64,000 bases of DNA. It comes from Pyronema omphalodes. Its lineage: Eukaryota > Ascomycota > Pezizomycetes > Pezizales > Pyronemataceae. Both the position numbers and the translations under genes were made by a program. The DNA lies in assembly GCA_024516155.1 (NCBI GenBank), contig JAJJXM010000082.1:1-64000 (forward strand). Reading direction: 5' to 3'. This document shows, one piece after another, positions 1-11,027 of this stretch (within the stretch, counting starts at the first letter, position 1; each line of letters begins with the position of its first letter). Below the pieces are notes generated by a model. The model made no database searches. It saw only the letters and a list, made by a program, of their open reading frames with translations, and was not told the origin of the DNA.

Positions 1-904
1 ACGATTTCTCTATTTTATACCCTGCACAGTGCAGCAAGTGTGGAAAATCAGAAGGGACATGCATGCGCCCTCCTGTGTCGTTTCGTCATCACCGCTCAAA
101 GCGTATGTTCTGAATGGTTGCTGCCTGCTTACCATCATCATTCATCCCCCACCACCATCGCGCGCCCACCACCAGCTACGCTGCCCATATTTTTTCATTT
201 GTCAAATGAAAGTGAGCTGCCAACGAACCGTCTGTAGTGTAATGCTTGGAGGTGGTTGTTGTCTCTGCGTATTTGTACTTCTGATTGTCCAGCCTTGGTC
301 TTTTTTTCTCGCCGCGAGCGCATTCATCCGGAGCCTGATTCCACAACAGCTTGAACTCGCGAAATTCCACATCCCGATATGTGAAGATGCACATATGTAA
401 ACTGCAGGTGGACTCAATTCTGTGATGTATTCCAGCATCACCGGGGAACAGCAACACCACGCCCATAAACCCCTGCAAAAAGATACTATTTGTTGGCAGA
501 GCATTCTTGGTGAGGACCGCACTGCCATATTCCTCACAGTACGCGCAGGTGCGTTGGTTAAGATATTCATCTGGCTGGTATGCCCGCCGCGGAAAAAGCA
601 GCGCGGTCAGGGAAAGTTATGAGAAGGATGACTGGAACATAGGTTTAACAGCGGTTGTGCAGCAGCAATCAAAGTGGTAAGGAGCAATGAGAGATGAGGT
701 TAAGGGTCGGGCACTGCCTCGCCTAAGCTCGAGGATGAGATGTTTCAGCTATTCGGTGGGAGTGAGCTTGTGGTTGGAGGGATGGAGGGGTGGAGGGGTC
801 GGGGAGGGGTGGATGGAGGGGTGGATGGAGGGAGGGAGGGAGGGAGGGAGGGAGAGAGGGAGGGAGGGGGGAGCGAGGGGCGTGCGATGGCATCTCAACT
901 ACTT
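1..904. other. Gene-free left edge
   Basis: No reading frame here has convincing coding character or splice-supported structure. The stretch ends in a G-rich GGGA/GGAT tract and then the TATA element of the small cysteine-rich gene, so its right part is probably promoter. The left part may be 3' flank of a gene outside the window. Confidence 0.5.
774..880 (+). repeat. G-rich GGGA/GGGGTGGAT low-complexity tract
   Basis: The plus strand is almost purely purine, with many runs of three to five G, first as a GGAGGGGTGGAT-like pattern and then as uninterrupted GGGA tetramers. It lies directly upstream of a TATAAAA element. Four or more closely spaced G-runs could fold into a G-quadruplex, which is inferred from composition only. 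Confidence 0.8.
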
Positions 905-911
905 TATAAAA
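905..911 (+). promoter_or_regulatory. TATA box upstream of the cysteine-rich small gene
   Basis: TATAAAA is followed by a CT-rich stretch (about 915-1010) like that at fungal transcription starts. It lies about 545 nt before the ATG at 1455, so it implies a long leader, possibly containing an unseen 5' intron. Confidence 0.45.
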
Positions 912-1454
912 GCCCTGTCCTCACTTTTCTCCGCCTCTAGCATTTTTCAGCCAGCCTCAATTCATAAGACCGACACCTCCCCATCTTCAGTCAAGCCGGC
1001 GACACGATCAAAATCCATACGATACAACAATCACGAGACGTTGCAACCGCCATTTCCTATCACCGCCCATCGTATCAGCACAATCCCTGCCGAAAGCTTG
1101 ATTCCTATATAAACACTTAACGCACATCTGCCCACACCTTTGTCGACAACCGCCACACCGTCCCTATATCAACTTGAAGATATACCTGCGCGAGTAATAA
1201 ATAAACAGATTTTAGACAACTATATCAAAAGGTCCTACCTAAGTTACACAAATCCGTTTCGCATACAACGCCTGGTCTTATTTTTGTACGTGTGTTCCTC
1301 CGGTACACCGCATGATCCTGCATATTTACAACGTCTCAACATGAGACATGTAAATTCCGCCCGGATATACGTAAACCGTATTAATAGTGGAGTCCTTCAC
1401 TAACATGTCCTTATAGCTTTCAGCGTTATATCTTTTCAATCTACAAAAACAGAA

Positions 1455-1771
1455 ATGCCTAGGATAAGATGGATGTGCTGCCGTTGTGGGTGAGTTTTTT
1501 CTACTTTGATTTTTATTATCTTATACTAACTACATTGTGTGTGTTTTTTTTTAGAAACTCTTGGATGTCAGTTAAAACAGACGTCCCTAATACTTGCACA
1601 TATACAGAGTGTGGCCATACAAAATGCAACGAGTGTTCGACGGAGGTGAAAGGTGTACCAATAGGTCCAGGTGGTGAAGCACCATGGGATGCGGACGACC
1701 AAGATGGATTTTCGACGGATGAAGACAGCAATCACGATCATCTCCGTCATATTAGGACATGCAACTGCTGA
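1455..1771 (+). CDS. Small cysteine-rich (zinc-ribbon-like) protein, 83 aa, two exons
   Basis: Exons are 1455-1489 and 1555-1771. The intron has a GTGAGT donor, an exact TACTAAC branch point near 1526 and a T-rich TTAG acceptor. Joining the exons places a WMCCRCG motif before CTYTECGHTKCNEC, so the protein has the spaced CxxC pairs typical of a small zinc-binding ribbon. An acidic Gly/Pro/Asp-rich tail ends in CNC. The intron itself is open and in frame with the ATG at 1469, so a naive reading gives a 100 aa product without the first Cys cluster. Similar short WxCCxCG proteins of unknown function are, to my recollection, common in Leotiomycetes and relatives. No signal peptide is seen, so an intracellular role is more likely than secretion. 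No function is assigned. Confidence 0.6.
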
Positions 1772-2536
1772 ATTTGAAGTAAGATAAAGCAGAGTGTCTT
1801 TCGGGGGATTATAGGGAGTGGCTTCCTTATTTCCATCTACCACATTGGCGATGGACGGTTTTTCGTTTGTTAGAGGGAATCTGGCGCATATAAACACGGG
1901 TCTGGGTTGGGTTATTGTTTCTGCAGGGCACAGCAGGTCATTTTTTTTACGGTCGCTTTGGGAATATCGGTTATTTTTTATCATTTTTGCCTTTTGACTT
2001 TGCTTGCAAAATACCGTGTACACCTATGAAGGCTTATTATGTGTATCAATTATTCCTTTTCCGGGATCTAGAAAAGGAGAATTGGAAGAAGAGTAAAATA
2101 AAACTTATATGTAGGGAGCAGCTGGAGGCTCACCAAACACATACTGCACTCTATCTTGTCTGTGTGTCCTCGCATTGCATCATGTTTATGAAATGTAGAT
2201 GCCATGCGGATAATGATTATTGAAGCATAAATTGCAATCCATTGCCATCATTTACAGTTAGGAAGTGAGTATCAATAAATTACAGCTCCGGTCACCGAAG
2301 TTATCCCGCTTCATATGCTGAACTGTAACATTCTCGGGCATTAACTGTCATCTCCGTACTACTCGCTCTCGGATCCGAAGCGCAGCAATTCACGTACTCA
2401 GGCGCTGCTTTGAGTACGGCGCATCTCATATAATTCAAACATGAGCAAAGGTAACAGCACAACACAACACCAGAGGTTTCCTGAAAAAGAGTGAGGATTC
2501 CCGTACCTTGTGATAGCCAATTTAATCATAATAATT

Positions 2537-2562
2537 AAAAAAAAAAAAAAAAAAAAAAAAAA
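2537..2562 (+). repeat. Poly-A tract (26 nt)
   Basis: An uninterrupted run of 26 A in a gene-free AT-rich area. No flanking target duplication or upstream element is recognisable, so there is no proof of retroposition. Confidence 0.85.
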
Positions 2563-4817
2563 TTGGTGATTCATGGAAGGCAGTGTTCTTGGCATTCGTT
2601 GTAGTGTGCGGGGAAAAAAAGACCGGCGTGATGATACATATAAGCAGAGAGCAAGCAGAGAGCCCGACTTACCCTCACCCCCCGAGTACATCACGCCACG
2701 GCAAGCCGAGCCAGCCGCCGCCACCAGTCTAGCCCGTGCCTCGAACGGATCCCCATCGTTATCTTATCTTGTCATCTCGGACATTTCGCACATTTCACAC
2801 ACGGCGCATGCACGCACTTCCCCTCGTCCCGGTATCCAGGTTTCACGAGATATTTTTTCCGAGCGATCACCAGCAATCTCCGGCGGCACGGAAAGGTCGC
2901 AAACGAAAGAGAAACGCGAGGAAAATTCAGCACATCATCAGAATACATGGTTCTTGAAACTAAACGAATCCGCTATACGTATCTTGAAACACCCGATTGA
3001 AATTATGAGCACGGGGCAGAAAGGAATGATTTCATAACGTTAACAAAACCCGATCAGCATTATTACTGCCACTGCGCAACTCAGCGCACTTTTCTGTACG
3101 GAACGAAATGTATGCCCCGCACTAACCAGACTTACACTTGGATATCCTCTTCTGGAACTCTGTTCCCCAATTAGGGATTGCTAGGGCGAAATGAAGAGCA
3201 AGTTGGGATAGATGCAAACCGGCGGATGTGATTGCATATACTCACCGGCCAGGGCGTGCGTCAATATCAGGCCATGCGTGGGATGTTTACAGGAAAGATG
3301 TTTCAATCCAACAGTACTGTCATTAGTTGAAGCCTAGAAAAGACGCTAACAACTCCGAGAAGCCCCACAAATTAACAGCAGGTGCCCCTCTCACCGGTCT
3401 GCGCTAAGGAATCATGTCACCTCACTCGTCAAAATCCCTCTCATCCACTGGTGTTGGCATATTCGAAATAAGACATGTTCAAAGAGCCAAGCGCGTTATC
3501 CAACTTCTGGGGGATCTTTATTGTTTCAAACTATCTAATTTATTCAGAGCTTCTCTGGTTGATATTACAAAGGCGGTCTTAGGATATCCCTTCGTAACCA
3601 CATTGGCAACTTCGATTGACTCCTAGTCACAGCTACTGGACTTTCTCCCGATAGGCAACACTGGCTGTACACGCAAATGCGCTACTGTCGTCTTAATGAA
3701 CGCTTTCTAGAAGAGGAGCCCCCCGTCATCCACATATCTACTCGAACAGAAGGAGTTGCGCATGTCGCTTGCCTAATAGTCCTTTCTCAGTATAGCTTGG
3801 GACTTGGTGTCACTTTCACTGTAGAATTCCCCAAAGGAATATGTGCCACGAGGTCAATGTTTTGTGCCAAGCTCTTTGGTCTTTCTGGGTGGTATATGAG
3901 AGGAGGATCCACGGATGTTTTAGGGAAAAAGAATTCTCTTTGGTCGTCGAATCGGCGTTACGATTCCAGATACTTTTGGTGAGCTACTACATGATGCCCT
4001 TATTTGTCTATCGCGTGACTTTGAAAATCGACATTCATAACGGTGCTTTTTATATCATACATCCGATGCTGCTCAATTTTAAGCTGGGTCTCTTCAAAAC
4101 GCTCCTGATATGTCCGGTTGGTGAACCGTGGATCCTCCAATATTGAATCCTGGTTTTCTAGTCCTTCGTGTAAAATTTGCATAGTATCGTGCATTTCGTG
4201 TATCCTCATTTTTGTAAGCTTCGTACTCTTGAGGTCTCTGATCATTTTTTTCATAATGTTTTTTCATCTTTACATACCGCCTGCAACTTTTGGATACCCA
4301 TAAAATCAAGAAGTTCAAAATCAAGATCATCACAATATTTTTTGGATATTCTAGGAGTTAACCTTCCACCGAGTAACATCAGGTTTTCAAATAAGAAACT
4401 ACGCTAAACACAGTTGTCTTACATTGAAACCCGCAAAATCTTTCCTACCACCTTCAACCGGTACTTTTGGATAGTACGGTCAGAAATAAATGGCCTAGAG
4501 TCTTCAGGCAAGCTACATGTTTTGTAATTAAAAACTTAACCCTCGGCCATGAGCCTCTTCCTTGATGTAAGGCACAGTCATGTATGCGCATATTCAACAG
4601 CCAAGTTAATAATAGAGAGCGGCGTGTGGAGGAAGATAGGTAGAATTTGCTGTTGAACGCGCGGATTTGGAGAAAACGGAGACAGTAGTGCGCAGCATGC
4701 CAACAGCTGCCCATGCCGCCTGTAGGCTTCTCGGTGCTACATACATATAACTTTGAACTCATTGATTGAGTAAAGTATTGTGCAAGGCTGTATCCTGGGC
4801 CCTGGCACATATGAGCA

Positions 4818-4835
4818 ATCGATCGATCGATCGAT
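4818..4835. repeat. ATCG tetranucleotide microsatellite
   Basis: About 4.5 copies of ATCG, which is self-complementary in register. It lies about 330 nt upstream of AHA1. No function is suggested. Confidence 0.8.
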
Positions 4836-5162
4836 GAGATTGATAAGATAACCTCATCCTCCTGCAGGCGGTGTATGTCCTCTACCATTTCAGGGTATCT
4901 AGCGTTGCGGCTCGCACCCGCCTTTGCCATTTCCGATTCGAGATTCCAGAACATTCTTCTAACTACATCCACAAATATCCCCGCCCCGTCCAGACGTCTC
5001 CAGCTCTCGTCAATCAGCACTTCCGCGATCACCAACATTCGTCTCTGCTCTTTGGAATTTCTTTAAGCCGCTTCAACATCTGTCAGTATATCGATTCCTT
5101 CTTCTGTTTTGGCGTAGGAATTAACCGCCGCTAACTTTTGGTCTCGCAGCACATAGCTCATC

Positions 5163-6672
5163 ATGGTTCTCCACAACCCCAAGTAAGTCGTCAACTTTCG
5201 GCTTTCGGCCGCTCTTCAGTATTGGAACTGTATCTGACCGCTGGGTCACTTACACTGTGTTACAGCAACTGTAGGTGTTGATTAGGCTTTCACGCGATGT
5301 GAACTGGACACTAATTGCGCAATAGGGCACTGGGTTCGTCTTGAACGATTGCTCCTCCCATATCTGTATTCTGACTTTCGAATAGGTCAACAAGGACGCC
5401 CGCGACTGGACCAAGGACTACTTCACCCAAAAGCTCACTACTATTCAGGCCGAAGAGAATGGTGTTTCTGTGCAAGTCACCAAGGTCTTGAGTGTCGATG
5501 GTGATGTCGACGTGTCCCAGCGTAAGGGCAAAGTCATCACCATCTTTGACGTCAATGTTAAGCTTGAATACTCCGGTATATAGCTCCTCGCCATATTTAG
5601 CTTCCCTAGGTCTATTCTCCTCTAAACGCCCCACAGGAAAGAACGCCGATGGTGTTGAGGCCAGTGGTAGCATCAATATTCCCGAAGTTGCACACGACAC
5701 CGCAGAAGACGAGTACGTTGTACGTATTCAGACTAAACAACTGATCACTGGAACTTTGCCAGCTAATAGTTAATCAGTTTGAGATCACCAACTATGCGGA
5801 CGCCAAGGACAAACAGGTTATCCGTGACCTCGTTCGCACTAAGATTACTCCACAACTCCGGAAGGCATTCGCAGCATTCTCCGGTGACTTGATGGCCGAG
5901 CACGGAAAAGACATTCAGCATGTACCTTCGAATGACCCCGCTGCCGCAGCCAAGAAAGCAACTGTAGCCCCTAGCTCCTCGAACTCGGCGGCAAAGGGGA
6001 CCAAGTCCGCTCAGTCGGAACCAGTTCATACCAAGGGTCAGGTTGTCAATACTGTCACTTTGACCGAGACCTACGAGTTTAACACCTCTGCTGAGCAACT
6101 ATACCTTACTTTTGTTGAGCCCCAGAGGGTGACTGCTTTTACTCGTGCACCTCCTCTTGCGTTTGAGCCCAAGGAGGGTGGAAAGTTTGTATTGTTCGGT
6201 GGCAATGTGGAAGGTGTATTCAAGTCTTTGGAGCAGAACAAGAAGATTGTTCAAAGCTGGCGACTTGCAGAGTGGCCTAAAGGTATGTTTTGAGACCTCC
6301 AACTAAAATCATTGTGTGCTAACTCCCGTAGATCATTTCTCCACCCTGACTCTTGTCTTCGACCAGGGAACCGACTCAACCAACCTTAGATTGAAGTGGG
6401 ACGGTGTTCCTGTTGGTCAGGATGAGGTTACCAAGAGGAACTTTGAGGACTACTACGTCCGAAGCATCAAGACTACTTTTGGGTATGGCAAACCTTTCCC
6501 CGCACGCAGTTCCTCAACTTCCATGAAAATGCGCACCAAAAAATCATCTCGGAAAGTCGCACCGACTAGAGAAGTCACATGGCAAGACAAATTGTCAATT
6601 GCAGGTCCTTTCATCTCTGTGGGTGTATTGATCGCTGGTCTTGCTTATGCGGTGTCTGTGTATGGAAGTTGA
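5163..6672 (+). CDS. AHA1: Aha1-type activator of Hsp90 ATPase with C-terminal membrane segment, 383 aa, seven exons
   Basis: Aha1 stimulates the ATPase cycle of Hsp90. Exons: 5163-5182, 5266-5270, 5326-5333, 5386-5575, 5637-5719, 5778-6282, 6332-6672. The 5-nt and 8-nt microexons are needed to build the start MVLHNPNNWHWVNKDA, which carries the family's conserved NNWHW motif; skipping them deletes it. The N-terminal Hsp90-middle-domain-binding region runs to about residue 160. A Ser/Ala/Lys linker (about 190-230) leads to the AHSA1 domain (about 240-325), including TYEFNTSAEQLY, RVTAFTRAPP and the end IKTTFGYG. Family members usually stop there, near 330-350 aa. This protein continues with a basic Ser/Lys/Arg linker and a hydrophobic segment (codons about 6598-6663), ending four or five residues later, as in a tail-anchored protein. 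An alternative 3' end without the tail was not visible. Confidence 0.9.
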
Positions 6673-7973
6673 GGTGTTCGATGTCTTTTGAATTTGTTTC
6701 ATTTTTTTTTTATATTCAAGATTTCATTTTTTTGGATTGTGGGCTAACGTTTGCCCTGTGTAATATAGTTTCGGCGCCGTCTTGTAAGCGAAAACATGGA
6801 AAGACCAGTCAAAAGTAGATATGTATGTTAAGTTTGTTTTCTGAGGAGGCGTATTCATTCCTCTACATATATCCGAGCACGAGTTTTTAGGTTTGCATAT
6901 TTGGTGTCTTGTCGCATAAAATCAACGATCATTTGCTTCTTTAATCACGATTAAGTGCTATTTATGAGAGTGCTTTATATATTTCCGATTAGAATTTTTA
7001 TGAAACTATCACCATATGCAATCTCATCTTGTCATGTACCATAAATGCCTTGTCGTTAGATTCGCCGGGTATTTTTGTGTTTAACCGGTATTACTGTAAA
7101 TACTGCCATTATGCATTCCGGTGTCTAAGAAATAGTGCTATGGAGTTTTGTCCCGCGTATGCGCATAAGATACACCATATCCTCAGCTTTATACACCAAC
7201 CCCCACCACCTAATTACGACAAAAAAAAAAACGGCAGACGATTGTATGGAACAAACTACATACAGGTACTTTTACTATCTCCCTACCAGTACGCCCAATT
7301 TAAGACCCGCTCTCCCTCATCCTCGTTCTAGGCTACTAATGGTATAATGCCTGTGGTTGAATATACCTGTGGTAACATGGTAATGCGGTTGCTTCCGCTG
7401 GTGAGGGACTGGAAAAACAAACTCTGACGTTGTAATTTGTCGAAATACCAAAAATTGTCCTGGCCCTCTTTGCCGGCGATCCATCCATCCAAATTTAACT
7501 ACTACACCCTACAACACCTTTCTGGAAGACCTCAACTCTAGGAGTATTTTAGGTAAGGGTTGTGATTGTTCAACTTCACTGATACGACATAAATAATTGC
7601 AATATCTCGTATTAAACCTGAGATCAAATATAAGTGCTTACTTCGATCCTCATAATTACTAGATTTCTCTACGTACGAGTTAGCCATCATTTCTCGTCGA
7701 GACTATTACCCGCGAAATTGACGTCACTAGTGGGCGGAACACGATTCACTCTCCGTCAAAGGTAAGCGCCATACGGTCTCCCGTACACTCTGCTACGTCG
7801 TTCATATTTTTTAATACATAAGTACCGACCTCGTACATACACTAGTCCTTCTTACGCTTCCATCACATACTCCACCAGCAACACGAAGGAGTACTTTCTA
7901 CCTGTGTCCACCTCTACTTAACGCACGACAAAACAATTCCCCGGATCGCAGAACTTGCAACAACACGCACACC
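6673..7973. other. Intergenic region between AHA1 and the orphan gene
   Basis: AT-rich 3' flank of AHA1 followed by the C-rich leader of the next gene (about 7850-7973). The short frames inside show no splice logic or recognisable motif. Confidence 0.5.
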
Positions 7974-8981
7974 ATGACGTACCCTCCAATGGATTCTTTA
8001 ATCAATGGAGAACCAATTCAACGCTCGGAGTCTAGAGCGCACCCTGCCATTCTCGGCTACGAAAACCTCACATTTCGTCAGAGGGTAGCTCTTATCGAGG
8101 ATTGTGGTTATGGCGAACACAGAGATCTCGACCAACTACATGCTCATTCCGCTTTTTACAACCCCTTGCGCCACTATCAGCAAGAATATAATTCATGTAT
8201 CGACCCTGTACGCCTGGCTACTAATCCTTTGGACCTTATACACTATGTCAGCGATGCTACGAAAAGTTCCGAACTCGATCAAATGCCCGCGCCCGGAATA
8301 CGGGTCATGAAAAAGCGTGCCACTTACCAATATCGAACTTTGCCGAAAGAAGTAACGACTCAGAAGTCTCATAACGGAACAAAAACCTTCACACTCCCTC
8401 TTAGAAGCTCTACTGTTGCTGTTCAACATAGGAATCGGGCACAAATATCACGTCAAGTGTCAACTTCGGTGAGTACTTCAAGCTACACACACATATCATT
8501 CAAAAATCTTAATGGGTTATAGACTTCGCTGCTAGGATCGCGGAAAACTCTCAGCAGATCACACTCAGATCGTATACACAACAAAGACACAGCCCAAGTG
8601 ACGTCTCCAAATGCACATCCTAGGACAATTGGTATTTCTGCCCGGGTCCAAAATGTGCCAGCAGTTGTAAATATCCTCTATCACTCATAATTCACAGGAA
8701 AGCTAATGGGTGATAAGTTACCGGATATATCACTGCCACAGGGTTCGAACTCACGTTCTGATTTAATTCTCAACACAATCACTACATACAGCCAAGTAGC
8801 CGCAGCACAAGCTACAGATATACCAGAGCCCTATCGCGACAAGGCAGAGGAAACAAAATCACCACTTACACCGCATTTCTTAATAACACCCTCTCCAAGC
8901 CCGGCTCATAAGAGGGGTCGTATCAATGAATCTTTCGCCGAATCGCCAGTCAAGCGGACCCAACGGCCGAAGCGCCGGTAG
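7974..8981 (+). CDS. Unrecognised basic protein, 295 aa, three exons
   Basis: Exons: 7974-8468, 8523-8631, 8698-8981. Both introns have GT..AG ends (GTGAGT..TATAG and GTATTT..CACAG) and preserve phase, and the ATG has a CACC-ATG context. The N-terminal half is the most protein-like: an AILGYENLTFRQRVALIEDC stretch is followed by His/Tyr-rich helices up to about residue 110. The rest is Ser/Thr/Arg-rich and probably disordered. It ends in a strongly basic tail with KRGR and a final PKRR, consistent with nuclear localisation. I do not recognise a domain. It has no signal peptide or membrane segment. Confidence 0.6.
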
Positions 8982-11027
8982 CAAGACTTCGCGTACATCC
9001 AATTCAGACTACGTCACCACAAGCTGAAAGTTTCCAGAGTCCATAAATCTCTGGGACCCATAATTCCATTTGGATGTCTAACTGATTGATACTTGCTGTG
9101 CTTGTTCTTATATTTTATACAGCAGACATATAGCTTCACTTTCTGTCGGATTCCAGTGTTTGGTTTTTAACATATGCGCATGTCTTGAGTCATCAAATGC
9201 CGCATGTCATAGAATTAAATGCAATTATTCCTTCCTGCCTAAGTTTGACATTTCATCCAATCGTATTTTTGCCTTCTTATATCAATGTGACATACGCCGC
9301 ATCCCTGCAACCTTAACCCCGGGAACGACCCAGAGAACCGTGGGACTGCCATCATAACCCGGAGATCTCCGGACTAAAAACCTTAAGCGAACCACTGGGA
9401 TGCTCGACTTCACACTAGCAGCGGAAGCTAAAGGAAGGTGAACTGGGTATGGCGCCATAGGCAGGAATACTGTTCGTGGGGCAACCGCGTTCCTTTTCCG
9501 CAGCATGCAAATCATTCGAAACGTTGTGCCATAAATCGCGTATGCTATTACTTCCGATGATTCTCAATAGACTTGAGGCGTAAATCGAGGTGTTTTGCGT
9601 CTTGAACCCTGTGGAAATTTTTCGCATCGCCACGTCCTGATCCTTTATCCGCGACAAGCGCGCTGAAAATAAGATGGGTATAAATTCAAGACTGTCTACG
9701 TAGAGTAAGTACAAAGAAATGTCAAGAATACAAATACATAAAAACTGTCTTGGTTCGCGGTAACTTCGAGACTTGCCTACACATAGATAATTGCTTGCAT
9801 CTACATGTAAATTCCTCTGATGGGTAACTACTGTGCAAACTAGAATTTCGGTACGGAGCGCGCGTGTCAGTAGTCTTGATGAGTTTTATTTCCAAATATC
9901 TGAAAGAAGCTATGGAGGATGCGGCTTATCGGAGCCTTCAAGCAATAAAATATAATGTAAAAATTCGGTAGCGCTTCGGATTGTAACAACTGAAGAATTT
10001 TAGCGGAATACAGCTATGCTTACGAATAATAACACTAGCTATACCGTGATGTTTAAGCGTAATGTTATGCTCAGTCGAAGATGAAGCTTGATTGTATATA
10101 TTCTTTCGATTCATGCTTGAACCATGGTCATCACAAACCATTACCTCCAAGGTCATCAACCGTGTGATCCTGTCAATGCAAAATGGCACACTTGAAGGCA
10201 CTATTCATATTGGACACTGGAAAGTATTTCATAACTGTAATTTCTTAAGCACGTGATTGTTAACAAAAAGAATAGTCAGTATCTACATGAATCTGATCTC
10301 CGTCCAAAAACATAACAGGTATACAAGGAAAATAGAAGTTGATAAGAAGAAAGGAAAACGCCAGGTATTTCTTTCTCTGAATGTTGCAAAATGTAATAAT
10401 ATCTTCCACTTTGTTGGGAGAAACAAAACAAGCAAACAAAAACAGAGGGAATAACAGATATTGCAAAGCAAAAACGGCAAACCAAACGATGTGAAACGAC
10501 AACAAAACCGAAAACTTCCAAACCAATTCCCATCCATGGATATCCCACCAGAAACAGGTTTCCCTCTTCTTGCAGTGGGAAGACAACACAGAACGGATAT
10601 AAACTATACGAACTAAAAGACAACAAAAAAAGAAAATAAAATGCGCCCTCAAATGCACTGTACTCTTGCACGCACACATGGTAGTTACATGGACAATTCC
10701 TTAAAACGAGTTAATTCCTTCCCCTTAATGCAAATTGCCCCCATCCTCCTGTCCAACGGTCAAAAACCAGTCAACCCGAACGAGAATTCGTAAATGCGGC
10801 TGACTATGCCATTATCAATCGAATCCCGTTCCAATGCCGGATGTAATATGAAAAGAATAATCAGTTGAATAAAAAAAACACCAAATGCAACCAACGCCGA
10901 TAAAAGTGTAAGCTGGACAAAAGAAATAGGTCGTAATGAGAATGTTCGTATAATAACGCCTGTCGTTTGGAAAGCGTGCAAGTGAAATGATTGGATGGAA
11001 GATCCCAACTCAATAGGCCGCAAAGTT
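8982..11027. other. Gene-free 2 kb between convergent orphan gene and CDC4
   Basis: No credible gene. The frames in 10260-10680 are low-complexity readings of an A-rich strand. The last few hundred bases before 11028 should be the 3' UTR of the minus-strand CDC4 gene. Confidence 0.5.

Larger units (their letters stand above)
1772..5162. other. 3.4 kb region with no supportable gene
   Basis: This AT-rich stretch has only short frames without splice support. It contains a 26-A tract, a GATC microsatellite, and one protein-like minus-strand frame at 4000-4254 (84 aa, charged, possible gene relic). The last 200 bases before 5163 are C/T-rich and look like the AHA1 promoter and leader. Confidence 0.5.

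Noticed and set aside
2520..2570. Poly-A tract as the end of a retroposon
   Set aside because: No upstream reverse-transcriptase sequence, processed-gene copy or flanking target duplication is visible.
4454..5038. 194-codon minus-strand open frame upstream of AHA1
   Set aside because: It covers the C/T-rich leader and promoter of AHA1, contains the ATCG microsatellite, and its product has no recognisable motif or coding bias.
10260..10679. Minus-strand Phe/Leu/Cys-rich frames resembling membrane proteins
   Set aside because: Three overlapping frames of an A-rich plus strand give the same hydrophobic look; no splice signals or conserved motif.
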